Shown here: in pieces, positions 18,795-26,678 of the stretch
How the letters are laid out: each line of letters begins with the position of its first letter
Position numbering within the stretch: the first letter of the stretch is position 1
From: G963422745 sp963422745
Lineage (GTDB): Bacteria; Actinomycetota; Acidimicrobiia; Acidimicrobiales; Aldehydirespiratoraceae
Length of the DNA: 64,000 nt
Assembly: GCA_963422745.1 (NCBI GenBank)
Contig: OY730477.1
Location: 2,542,001-2,606,000 of the forward strand
Reading direction: 5' to 3'
Position numbers and translations under genes: made by a program
The notes under the pieces: model-generated
What the model was told of the DNA's origin: nothing
What the model saw: only the letters and a program-made list of their open reading frames with translations
Databases searched by the model: none

Positions 18795-21700
18795 TAGCCG
18801 CCCTGACTGTTGAGATATGTGCGATCTCGCTGCCGCCGATCGGCTCGGCACACGGGAGCACCTGTTCTGCCATAGTGGCGAGAATTGCCTCTCGGGCGTT
18901 GGCTTCGCTTCCAAGAACGGCTGTGAGTTCTTCTACGACCATTTCAAGAGAGTCGCCGACCGTGTTGCGCATGTGATCGTTGAGCGTCAACATGAGATAG
19001 TCTTCGTTGCCGTCGGGCCGTGTGACCGTGACTCGTAAGGCGTTGAAGGGACTACCGTCTGCGGCCCGGTGCTCAACGTGAAGCGCCAGCAAGCGACGAA
19101 ACGCCGCCATCTTTGCTGGAAGTTCGAACTCGAATCGAGTTCGGTCACCGTCGGACCACTCCCTGACAGCGCGCTTCACCACAACGGTCGCAACGTTGTT
19201 GGCCCATTGAAGATCGTCATCAAAGCCGTTGGCGGACATCGCCAACACGAACGATCTGATTCCAGGATCAATGATCTCGTGACTGATGGCCGACGCCTGA
19301 CCGCTGAGAGCTCGCCGACTCGGCTCTCTCGCATGCCGGAGAATCAAGCTGAGAAGCTCCTCTTGCAGTCGGCGGGTACATCCGTTCAGTTCCTCGACGG
19401 CGTCTCTTACCGCTCGCACATACTCCGCGCACTGCGGGTACGGCTTTGCTGCATAGATCGGGGCAAACCCGAGTGCTTCGGGGAGTCGTTCGAAGAGCAG
19501 ATCGTCGGGTTCGATCGCCGTGGTCAACACGTCGCGTGCGGCTAGCGCGGAATCGGACAAAGCGCTGGTTTTGCGGGTGAAATTGTCGAGTCGCTGAACC
19601 GCCCCAATGACGTTTGCGACAACCGCTAGAACATTGCCAACCCTGTGCTGTCGGGAACGCCTGGTAACTCCTAGTTCCTTTGCGAGTGCTTGAGTCACCT
19701 TACGGCGAGCCCCGCTTGCGTTCGCGTAGTGCTTGATCTCGAAATGGATTGGGTTTTTCACCATCCGTTCCGACATGTCTGCTTGGAGTGTCGCTTTGAA
19801 TGTTCCGTGCTCGTAGATCGCAATCTCGTCGTGATGAACGAGTAAACCTGCGGTGACGAACACTGGCACCACTGCGGCTTTCATACCGATCGGCGGGGAC
19901 ATCAGCACCCGGTAGACGTCGACGAGATTGACCCGTTGACTCTTCGCTCGGGTGAACGTCATTTCCAATTCCTGCCAAGCCACAAGCATCGATGGTTCGG
20001 TAGGTTCAGCGAAGACGAGTCCGCTGTTGTTGCTGTCAAGGCGGTGCATGCCGGTATGGCTGAGCACTGCGCGGTACATCGCCACCTCGGGTCCGTATCC
20101 CTGCAAGCCAAGATCCATTTCGTCGGACCGTTCGATCATCGCTGTCAACAGCAAGCGGCGCGCCTTGGCACCTTGTGTCGTCACGTCGGTTCGGTTGATC
20201 ATCTCGTTGCCGATCAGCGGCGCCGCTCGATAGGCGCAGTCGGCTGCCGCCGAAAGTGCCGTCGTCCCTCGACCTGACGGCAGTTCTTGGCGCCCGTCGG
20301 GGGTGAGCAGATACCAGGCGCACTGTTGTGGATCAAATGTCGAGGTCCAAGCGCCGTGGAATTGCGATTCGGCCTCGGCGAGTTGCTCGCCCAGTTCGCT
20401 GCGGACCACCCAGTCGGCGGCGACTTCGGGCATTTCGACCACTTGATGGATCGCAGCCAGGCTCCGGGCCGCGGTGTCCAGTTGCACAAGCGTGGCAGGG
20501 ACAGCCGCGACTACGGGCAGGCTCAGGTCACTGCTGTTGACCGTCGGGCAGTCTCCGTTGTGGTCGATGACCAACAACAGTTCGCCGTCGGCCTCAGAAA
20601 AGGGATCCGGTGCCACGACAGTCTTTGAGGCGGTCGCATAACGGCGGGTGAATACCCGCAAGGTGGCACTCTCCGCTGAGTGTCGGGCTGCGATGACGGG
20701 AGTAGGTGCATCGAGTCGTGCCAGGACATCGATCAAGGGCAGCTTCGCAAGGCCGGATGCTGCGCACTCATACAGATGGCGAACGTCGAGATCGCTTCCC
20801 TGCCAGATCCGGTACTCGTCGGCGAAGGCTCGATAAGTGATCAACCCGCGGTCGGTAAGCTTCTCTAGAGTTGATGTTGAACGCTCAGAAATCTGAGCGA
20901 GCGCGGTGCTTGATGCTCGAATAGTGCCCGACGCTCCAACGAGATTCAGCACGGCGATCGATTTCGCCATATTCGACTCTGTCGCCGAGAGCCCGTGCGC
21001 ATCACGCAGAGTTGTGGCGATCTCCATCCGGCGGCTCGCGTGTGCTCCAAGCGAGCCAGCTATTCCACCTTCTGCGATGAAGTAGTCATAGATCTCTGCG
21101 AGTCCCACCACAGGCAAAGGCCCTTCGGTGAGTTCACGCCCGCCGAGCAGCGCGGGCACAGCGGTGGCCTCGTTTCCCGAAAGGAACGAGAAAAGCGTGC
21201 GCTCGTTCTGGCCGTACCGGCTGCAGAGCTCAGGAAGCACTACAACCGCGAGCGGATGAAGCGGAAAGCACCCTGCTACGGCGTCCGGGGTTGCCAACTC
21301 CGCGATATCCAGGTCCCGGATGGCCGTCGCAGCCTCGTCGGCCCAGTTGTCAACTCGCTCACGGATCGCATCGCCGACTTCGAAGACACCAGCAATGAAC
21401 GCTCGGATCTGAGCCGGGGAGTCGGCAAAGGGAACGGCTTCGAACCGGCCCTGCACCTTGGCCCATTCTCGGTGCTCGGGGCTATCCACCGTGGTGAAAT
21501 AGTCCTCGAAGGAAAGATGCTGCAGGGTGACGGTGAAGATCGGAGTGCGGTGTGTCTGTCCCGCCTCTGCGAGTTGCTGGAGCAGGTATGGATCAGCGTC
21601 TGCGGAGGTGCCGATTGCCTCGAGGTTCTTGCCGAACTCGTCGATGAGAATCAGCAGGGGTGCAGACTCGGCAATGCCAAGTGCTACTTCGAGAATGTCT

Positions 21701-22245
21701 GTCACCGACGGTCCAGTACGGCGCGGGTCATTGCTCGCGGCGGCGGCCATTGCATTCTTCAGAGCCGGTGCCGCTGTGAAATGCGACTGCGACGGGAACT
21801 CCCCGAACCGGCGAACCACAGCGGAGTGCAGGGCACGAAGAACCGTGTGAGCGATCGGTTCGCGCTGTGCAGTTGCTACTGCGTTGAAGAACCCAAGCTC
21901 CACCGTGTCGTGGCGCTGATGAGCGGCGACCACCAGCGAGGCCAGGTCGGGGGTCGCGGCGCTTAGAAGTTCAAGGGCTCTTTCACGGATCGGGCCTGCT
22001 TCACCAAACGCGCCGTCGAGCAGAAGCGCCAGCGACGACTTCCCGGAGCCGTACGGTCCAGTGATCGACCAAGCCCCCCCCCCCGCAGTTGAAGCCGCTC
22101 GGGTCGCGAGGCGCTGCACAACATCCACGGCGCGGGGCGTGACCAGGTATCGGTCAAGAGAGTTGGGTGTGGTTACGTCACGCTCAAGGTTCGCCGACCG
22201 GGAGAAGCGCCGAGAGATCGTGACGTGATCGCCAAGCAAGGTCAT
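18787..22245 (-). CDS. sspC: SspC-like P-loop ATPase of the phosphorothioation system
   Basis: About 1152 residues. Walker A GPYGSGKSS lies near residues 63-71 and a Walker B-like ILIDEFGKN near 199-207. The long C-terminal part is helical with no recognised domain. In the Ssp system SspC supplies ATPase activity for sulfur insertion together with SspB and SspD. The ATG at 22245 overlaps sspB's stop as ATGA; ATG 22251 is an alternative. A run of 11 G on the coding strand encodes Gly-Gly-Gly just before the Walker A loop and is in frame as written, so the gene reads ON. Confidence 0.8.
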   Translation of the reverse strand: MTLLGDHVTISRRFSRSANLERDVTTPNSLDRYLVTPRAVDVVQRLATRAASTAGGGAWSITGPYGSGKSSLALLLDGAFGEAGPIRERALELLSAATPDLASLVVAAHQRHDTVELGFFNAVATAQREPIAHTVLRALHSAVVRRFGEFPSQSHFTAAPALKNAMAAAASNDPRRTGPSVTDILEVALGIAESAPLLILIDEFGKNLEAIGTSADADPYLLQQLAEAGQTHRTPIFTVTLQHLSFEDYFTTVDSPEHREWAKVQGRFEAVPFADSPAQIRAFIAGVFEVGDAIRERVDNWADEAATAIRDLDIAELATPDAVAGCFPLHPLAVVVLPELCSRYGQNERTLFSFLSGNEATAVPALLGGRELTEGPLPVVGLAEIYDYFIAEGGIAGSLGAHASRRMEIATTLRDAHGLSATESNMAKSIAVLNLVGASGTIRASSTALAQISERSTSTLEKLTDRGLITYRAFADEYRIWQGSDLDVRHLYECAASGLAKLPLIDVLARLDAPTPVIAARHSAESATLRVFTRRYATASKTVVAPDPFSEADGELLLVIDHNGDCPTVNSSDLSLPVVAAVPATLVQLDTAARSLAAIHQVVEMPEVAADWVVRSELGEQLAEAESQFHGAWTSTFDPQQCAWYLLTPDGRQELPSGRGTTALSAAADCAYRAAPLIGNEMINRTDVTTQGAKARRLLLTAMIERSDEMDLGLQGYGPEVAMYRAVLSHTGMHRLDSNNSGLVFAEPTEPSMLVAWQELEMTFTRAKSQRVNLVDVYRVLMSPPIGMKAAVVPVFVTAGLLVHHDEIAIYEHGTFKATLQADMSERMVKNPIHFEIKHYANASGARRKVTQALAKELGVTRRSRQHRVGNVLAVVANVIGAVQRLDNFTRKTSALSDSALAARDVLTTAIEPDDLLFERLPEALGFAPIYAAKPYPQCAEYVRAVRDAVEELNGCTRRLQEELLSLILRHAREPSRRALSGQASAISHEIIDPGIRSFVLAMSANGFDDDLQWANNVATVVVKRAVREWSDGDRTRFEFELPAKMAAFRRLLALHVEHRAADGSPFNALRVTVTRPDGNEDYLMLTLNDHMRNTVGDSLEMVVEELTAVLGSEANAREAILATMAEQVLPCAEPIGGSEIAHISTVRAANG
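22074..22084. repeat. 11-base C/G homopolymer inside sspC
   Basis: Eleven consecutive C on the plus strand (G on the coding strand) lie a few codons upstream of the SspC Walker A motif. A change of one base would abolish SspC. Such tracts are classical slipped-strand switches, and also classical sequencing-error sites. Confidence 0.8.
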
Positions 22246-23297
22246 GCGCATTCGACCTGCCGATGCCGATCGCTGGCTTCTAGGAGTCTCAGCATCGCCG
22301 GTGATCGCTCGGGGAAGAGTTCCTTGTCCGCAGGCTCGTCACCGTATCCGCCGATAGCCGGTGCTGGGGGTTGCGTGTTGTAGTAGTCGTTGAGGATTTC
22401 CACAGCGATCTGGGCAGGCGGATCTGTCCAGACGAACTGCCGGGCGCCGGTCGGTGCCATCACGTCCAGCGACGATAGCTTCTCGGACTCTCGACAGAGC
22501 GCAACGTAGATGTCGTGCTCTGAGAGTTTGAATGCTTGGCCCGGACTGCCCGGCTCATTCGCCAGGTTCGCCAATGTGACGGTCTTTCCGCTCCGCCGAC
22601 GACGAGCAAGATAGTCGAGAACAGCAACGGCCACTATCTCGGTGGGGAGGGTGGGCTTGGGACCCAGCACGAAGCGATGGTTGCCGGTCGCAGCCGAACG
22701 GGATATCAAACCCAGTTCCCGTAACGGACAGTCCAGAAGGTCTTCGAAACGCGTCCGTGACGTGTGCACAGCCGGAGCGTAGGTTCGGAGGAGCGCGGAG
22801 ACATCCTTCACCACCGCAGAAGAATGAGGCGCCGACCAAGGGCCAGCGGCGTGTATATGGGTTGTGACGGCGCTGGCCAGAAGGTCATCTTCGAAATCAA
22901 CCGCGTGCAACTCGTTGAACACGATCCACCATACGGGCAGCAGCGACGGCGGGGCCAGCAGCATCCAGTGAAGCAGCCAGACCGTTCCTGGGTCCTCCAT
23001 GTAAGGGTCCCACCCAACGGGGCCGAACAGAGCCAGTCCGAAGCCCGTCGGGATCATTTCCGGGGATCTCTTGTTGACCGATTCCGGGTCGGAGGTGATG
23101 ATCTTGGCCGCTTGGCCCCAGAACTTGATCGAGCGGACCATGTTCTTGCCCACGCCAATGGCGACCGGCGCGTCCTCAGCCGTGAATCCTCGCCCGTTTG
23201 CGGCGGCCGTGGCATACGCCTTGCGGAACCAACTGTAGCGAGGATGAAAGGTCTCGTGGCGGGCGAAGATCGGCTCGGTGGCCTCGGTCAATCGCAC
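22242..23297 (-). CDS. sspB: SspB-like DUF4007 protein (probable DNA nickase)
   Basis: 351 residues. The N-terminus (FARHETFHPRYSWFRKAY) and VGKNMVRSIKFWGQA are typical of the DUF4007 family, to which I assign SspB from family knowledge. SspB is reported as a strand-specific nickase that works with SspC and SspD in single-stranded phosphorothioation. The GTG start at 23297 lies in a 23-bp tandem repeat, with GAGG about seven bases upstream inside the same repeat. The stop overlaps sspC. The assignment rests on family signature plus gene order; catalytic residues were not identified. Confidence 0.8.
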   Translation of the reverse strand: MRLTEATEPIFARHETFHPRYSWFRKAYATAAANGRGFTAEDAPVAIGVGKNMVRSIKFWGQAAKIITSDPESVNKRSPEMIPTGFGLALFGPVGWDPYMEDPGTVWLLHWMLLAPPSLLPVWWIVFNELHAVDFEDDLLASAVTTHIHAAGPWSAPHSSAVVKDVSALLRTYAPAVHTSRTRFEDLLDCPLRELGLISRSAATGNHRFVLGPKPTLPTEIVAVAVLDYLARRRRSGKTVTLANLANEPGSPGQAFKLSEHDIYVALCRESEKLSSLDVMAPTGARQFVWTDPPAQIAVEILNDYYNTQPPAPAIGGYGDEPADKELFPERSPAMLRLLEASDRHRQVECA

Positions 23298-23360
23298 TCG
23301 GTGGCCTCGGTCAATCGCACTCCGTAGCCTCGCTTAATCCCATTCGGTGGCCTCGGTCAT
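23276..23360. repeat. 23-bp tandem repeat spanning the sspA end and sspB start
   Basis: About 3.7 copies with a 23-base period: 23276-23298 and 23299-23321 are identical, 23322-23344 is degenerate, and 23345-23360 is partial. The array covers the last codons of sspA, its stop, the short gap and the first codons of sspB. Each intact unit on the minus strand carries GAGG followed seven bases later by GTG, a mini ribosome-binding site plus start. Because 23 is not a multiple of three, a copy-number change would alter the frame. Confidence 0.9.
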
Positions 23361-24500
23361 GGACCGGACGAACCGGACCGCCTCGATGGTACGAGTGGCT
23401 GCGGACTGTACTTCTTCGCGGGTGGTGAAGCGGCCGAGACTGAACCTTACAGACTCAGCCGCGCCTACGCGATCTACCCCCATCGCCAGCAGTATAGGAG
23501 AAGGCCCTTGGGCTCCGGAATGGCAGGCACTTCCCGTGGACACCGCTACGGGCTCGAGATTCACGAGGACAGCCTCGGCGTCGGCTCCGCGAAACAACAG
23601 ATTCGCTGTGTTCGGAAGGCGGCGGTTCACATCGCCGTTTTGTTCCACCCCTTTGAGACCGGACCCGATGAGTGCGACGAGCTCATCACGCAGAGCGCAG
23701 ACCCGTAGAGCATCGCTGCTGCGTTCGGTGTCGGCGAGTTCTGCCGCCAGCCCGAATCCCGCTATACCGGCGACGTTGAGTGAGCCGGAACGCAGTCCTC
23801 GCTCTTGTCCGCCACCGTGGATGATCGGTCGCATTGCTCGCCGACAGCGCGACGAAACGATAAGCGCTCCGACGCCGCCCGGTCCGCAGATCTTGTGACC
23901 GCTCAGCGACAGGAGATCTGCATCGAGTTTGGCCATGTGGGTGGCGAGCCTTCCGACGGCCTGGGTCGCATCTGTGTGTAGCAGCGCGCCATGTGAATGC
24001 GCCCGCTCTGCGATCGCGGGAAGGTCGTTGATCACGCCGGTCTCACTGTTGGCCAGCATCACCGATACCAACATGACGTCATCGCCGAGTTGCTCATCGA
24101 GAGCATCGAGATCAACGAACCCGCCGGGCGTCACCGCGATGAAGTCGACCTTCGCATGACCTTCCTCGGCGAGCCAGATAGCCGTCTGGCGAACGGATGC
24201 ATGTTCGACCGCCGAGATCAGCACCCGACTCCGGGCGGCGGGCCGCGTATCGACGAGCCCCTTGAGGGCAAGGTTGTTCGCCTCCGTCGCTCCGGACGTG
24301 AACACGACGTCTCGTGGTAGTCCACCCACCGAAGCTGCGACCTGCTCACGAGCCCGGTCGACGCGGGCCCGCTGCGCCATACCGAAGCAGTGAACCGATG
24401 AAGCATTGCCGACACCGCTTCTCAGGACTTCGAGCATTGCTTCGGTGACCCGGGGATCGATCGGCGCCGAGCCGTTGTAGTCGAGATACACCGGTGTCAC
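23334..24500 (-). CDS. sspA: SspA/DndA/IscS-type cysteine desulfurase
   Basis: 388 residues from the GTG at 24500, chosen because GGGAGG lies just upstream and because the family begins with VYLDYNGSAP; a longer reading from 24542 is unlikely. PLP-enzyme landmarks are visible: SGATEANN, EHASVR, the PLP lysine in SLSGHKICGPGG, and the catalytic-loop cysteine in STGSACHSG. The enzyme takes sulfur from L-cysteine as a persulfide and delivers it to the PP-loop partner. It is first of the sspABCD order and its C-terminal codons fall in the 23-bp repeat shared with sspB. Confidence 0.9.
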   Translation of the reverse strand: MTPVYLDYNGSAPIDPRVTEAMLEVLRSGVGNASSVHCFGMAQRARVDRAREQVAASVGGLPRDVVFTSGATEANNLALKGLVDTRPAARSRVLISAVEHASVRQTAIWLAEEGHAKVDFIAVTPGGFVDLDALDEQLGDDVMLVSVMLANSETGVINDLPAIAERAHSHGALLHTDATQAVGRLATHMAKLDADLLSLSGHKICGPGGVGALIVSSRCRRAMRPIIHGGGQERGLRSGSLNVAGIAGFGLAAELADTERSSDALRVCALRDELVALIGSGLKGVEQNGDVNRRLPNTANLLFRGADAEAVLVNLEPVAVSTGSACHSGAQGPSPILLAMGVDRVGAAESVRFSLGRFTTREEVQSAATRTIEAVRFVRSMTEATEWD

Positions 24501-24523
24501 CAACGGACCTCCCTTGAAGACAC

Positions 24524-24650
24524 ACGCATCACGAAGACACACGCATCACGAAGACACTCATAACGCATCACGAAGACACACGCATCACGCCTTGCGGGTT
24601 CTGGCCACACCAGAACAATACGGTCCGCTCAAGACACTACGGTCCGCTCA
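24524..24650. repeat. Tandem repeats in the leader of the ssp operon
   Basis: Three copies of ACGCATCACGAAGACAC (24524-24540, 24541-24557, 24563-24579) and a partial fourth (24580-24589) lie upstream of sspA. A second pair, TACGGTCCGCTCA, occurs at about 24619-24631 and 24638-24650. These could be regulator-binding repeats or replication-slippage products; no promoter hexamers stand out. Confidence 0.85.
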
Positions 24651-24935
24651 GGCCCACAGGCGCGAATAGAAGGCATTGAACCCAGCGCGCTCGGCCAACC
24701 AGAACCCGATCTGATCTGTGAACTCGACGCCTGTGGGGCTCACCTTTACCACCCACTGAAGCCAGCCCACCAGCCCGTCGCTCACCCCAAAAACCACGGC
24801 CCGAACCGTCTCCTGGCTACTTTCAATGGTCACTAACAGCCCGTCGCTCACCCCGAATACCGCGACCCGCCGTGCCACCTTGGATGTTTCGATGCCGGTG
24901 CACCTTGTGCTCCCCGGTATGAACCTCAACATCAA
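24648..24935 (-). CDS. Small unrecognised protein or gene fragment
   Basis: 95 residues. The centre contains a repeated phrase, VFGVSDGL, about 26 residues apart, and the C-terminus (QIGFWLAERAGFNAFYSRLWA without its first letters) looks protein-like. The N-terminus is less convincing and may be missing. No family recognised. It lies alone between the ssp leader and the plus-strand AAA gene. Confidence 0.3.
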   Translation of the reverse strand: MMLRFIPGSTRCTGIETSKVARRVAVFGVSDGLLVTIESSQETVRAVVFGVSDGLVGWLQWVVKVSPTGVEFTDQIGFWLAERAGFNAFYSRLWA

Positions 24936-25089
24936 TCCCAGCCATGTCCGGCTCGGTCATATACGCAGTGTGGCATCCGGTTCGATCATTTTTGAGTCGA
25001 ATGACCGTCACGGTGCATGGCTATGAGCCCCAAAGAGCTTGACAAACGCCACTCCGATGGCTCTGACCGCCTGAGGCTAGGGTCGCCAT

Positions 25090-25180
25090 GTGAACTTATA
25101 CAAGAATGTTCCGTGAATATGTACAGGAATAAGCTGTTAATTCATACATGAAGGACCCGTGAATCTGTACAAGAAGAGTC
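25090..25180. repeat. Three direct repeats upstream of the AAA/DUF4143 gene
   Basis: The motif GTGAAYWTRTACARGAA occurs at 25090, 25113 and 25159. The first two are spaced 23 bases apart. The third opens a short frame, GTG AAT CTG TAC AAG AAG..., in phase with the AAA gene but closed by TAG at 25189-25191. They could be operator repeats or remains of a duplicated gene start. Confidence 0.6.
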
Positions 25181-25236
25181 TGGAGCGGTAGCCTGACAGG
25201 ATCGCTGCCTACATAGCTCGAATCGCTGACACGGTC

Positions 25237-26517
25237 TTGAATCGCCACCTTGGCGTATGGTCCGCGGAGTTGATTACTGGGCCGCGGGCGGTGGGGAAGA
25301 CCACGACTGCACTAAGGCATGCCCGCTCGACATTGCGCATGGACCAGGCGGCGGAACGCGGGATCGTGCTGGACGACCCGGATGCAGCTATACGTAACGG
25401 CCCGTTTCCGTTGCTGATCGACGAGTGGCAACACGCCCCAGAGGTCCTGTGGGCGGTGAAACGATCAGTTGACGCCAAGCCGGACTCGGCCGGGAGGTAC
25501 ATCATCACCGGGTCGGCTCGCAATGATCTCCACGTGGGCCAGTGGCCTCTGACTGGACGGGTTCTCAACCTTCGTCTTTGGCCGTTGGCCGGGCGGGAGC
25601 GCTTCGGGGATGCAAGCGCACCCTCGCTGTTCGACCGCTGGGACAGCGACCATCGCTTTGTGGTGCCGTCTGACCCGCCCGACGTGTTGGGCTACCTCGA
25701 ACTAGCTCTGGAAGGCGGCTTTCCGGGTGCGCTGACGGCGTCGGCTGTCGGTGCTGGCGATGACTGGATGCGTGCCTACGTCGACGTTGCCGTGACCCGG
25801 GATCTGGGCGAGTTCTCCAACGGCAGGGGACGCCGCAAGAGCCCCGAGTCGCTTCGCCGGTGCCTAACTGCTGCAGCAACGCATACCTCTGGCGTGGTAC
25901 CCGATACCACGCTGGCCCGCTCGGCCGGGCTCGACCGCCGCACATCTGCGAGCTACTTCGAAATGCTAACCGTGCTGGGACTTGTCGCCGAGATCCCCGC
26001 CTGGCGTTCCAGCCGAGTCCAGAGACTGGTCTCGATGCCAAAAATCTACATGACCGACTCCGGCCTAGCCGCCTGGCTGATGGGCGTCGACCACCAAAGC
26101 CTGATGCGAGACACCGATGCCAGAGGCCGGATCCTCGAAACCTACGTCGCTGCACAGCTTCGCAGTGAAGTCGAGACATCCGCGGGAAAGGTGCACATGT
26201 TTCATCTGCGCACCCAAGGCGGCGACCACGAAATCGATCTGGTAGTGGAGACCGGGCGCCGGTTGGCAGCCTTCGAAGTCAAATCATCAAGCGCGCCGAC
26301 CAGCCGAGATGCCCGTCACATCGCCTGGCTACGAGACCGGCTTCCCCCCGGACAATTTGCCGGTGGCGTCGTGTTCCACACCGGCCCGCACCGCTACCGC
26401 CTGGACCAAGGAATCGAAGCGGTACCCATCGCCGGACTCTGGGGAACTCAAACCGCAGCCAACCAGAACTACCAACACCCACCCCGCGGAACCACAAAAC
26501 CCGTCTCACAATGCTGA
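25237..26517 (+). CDS. AAA ATPase with C-terminal DUF4143 domain
   Basis: 426 residues. Walker A GPRAVGKTT at 15-23 and a Walker B-like LLIDEWQHAPEVL are typical of the AAA_14 fold; the C-terminal part carries the nuclease-like signature GGDHEIDLVVE and AFEVKSS of DUF4143. These proteins are widespread in accessory regions and their function is poorly known. The frame starts with TTG at 25237, but family members begin earlier, with YIPRIAD-like residues, and here the codons for AAYIARIADTVL lie upstream of the TTG without an ATG, GTG or TTG. Either the start is non-standard or the true start was cut off by TAG at 25189. Confidence 0.8.
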   Translation: MNRHLGVWSAELITGPRAVGKTTTALRHARSTLRMDQAAERGIVLDDPDAAIRNGPFPLLIDEWQHAPEVLWAVKRSVDAKPDSAGRYIITGSARNDLHVGQWPLTGRVLNLRLWPLAGRERFGDASAPSLFDRWDSDHRFVVPSDPPDVLGYLELALEGGFPGALTASAVGAGDDWMRAYVDVAVTRDLGEFSNGRGRRKSPESLRRCLTAAATHTSGVVPDTTLARSAGLDRRTSASYFEMLTVLGLVAEIPAWRSSRVQRLVSMPKIYMTDSGLAAWLMGVDHQSLMRDTDARGRILETYVAAQLRSEVETSAGKVHMFHLRTQGGDHEIDLVVETGRRLAAFEVKSSSAPTSRDARHIAWLRDRLPPGQFAGGVVFHTGPHRYRLDQGIEAVPIAGLWGTQTAANQNYQHPPRGTTKPVSQC

Positions 26518-26540
26518 CCGGTCACCCTGCCCGTCACGGT

Positions 26541-26614
26541 TGCATTCACCGCCATGTTTGCATTTACACCGCCATGTTTGCATTTACACCGCCATGTTTG
26601 CATTCACCGCCAGA
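26541..26614. repeat. 20-bp tandem repeat between AAA gene and PP-loop gene
   Basis: The unit GCCATGTTTGCATTTACACC repeats with a period of 20 from 26551, with three copies (the last slightly changed) and flanking partial units. It lies about 65 bases before the PP-loop gene start and may be a regulator-binding array for the four-gene set. Confidence 0.85.
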
Positions 26615-26678
26615 GTCGCATTGCCATACAGCTCGATTGACCCATCTCACACTGCTAGTGGTCTATGGTTGTTGACCG

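Noticed and set aside
18795..18914. N-terminal extension of SspD
   Set aside because: The extra codons lie within sspC and do not match the family; the ATG at 18794 puts the PP-loop at the expected distance.
20995..21966. Plus-strand frame of 323 codons
   Set aside because: Antisense to sspC; composition is that of a shadow frame and no motif is visible.
25237..26517. AAA/DUF4143 gene as part of the PP-loop system
   Set aside because: It is on the same strand but separated by 160 bases and a repeat array, and such genes are common singletons; kept as a neighbour only.
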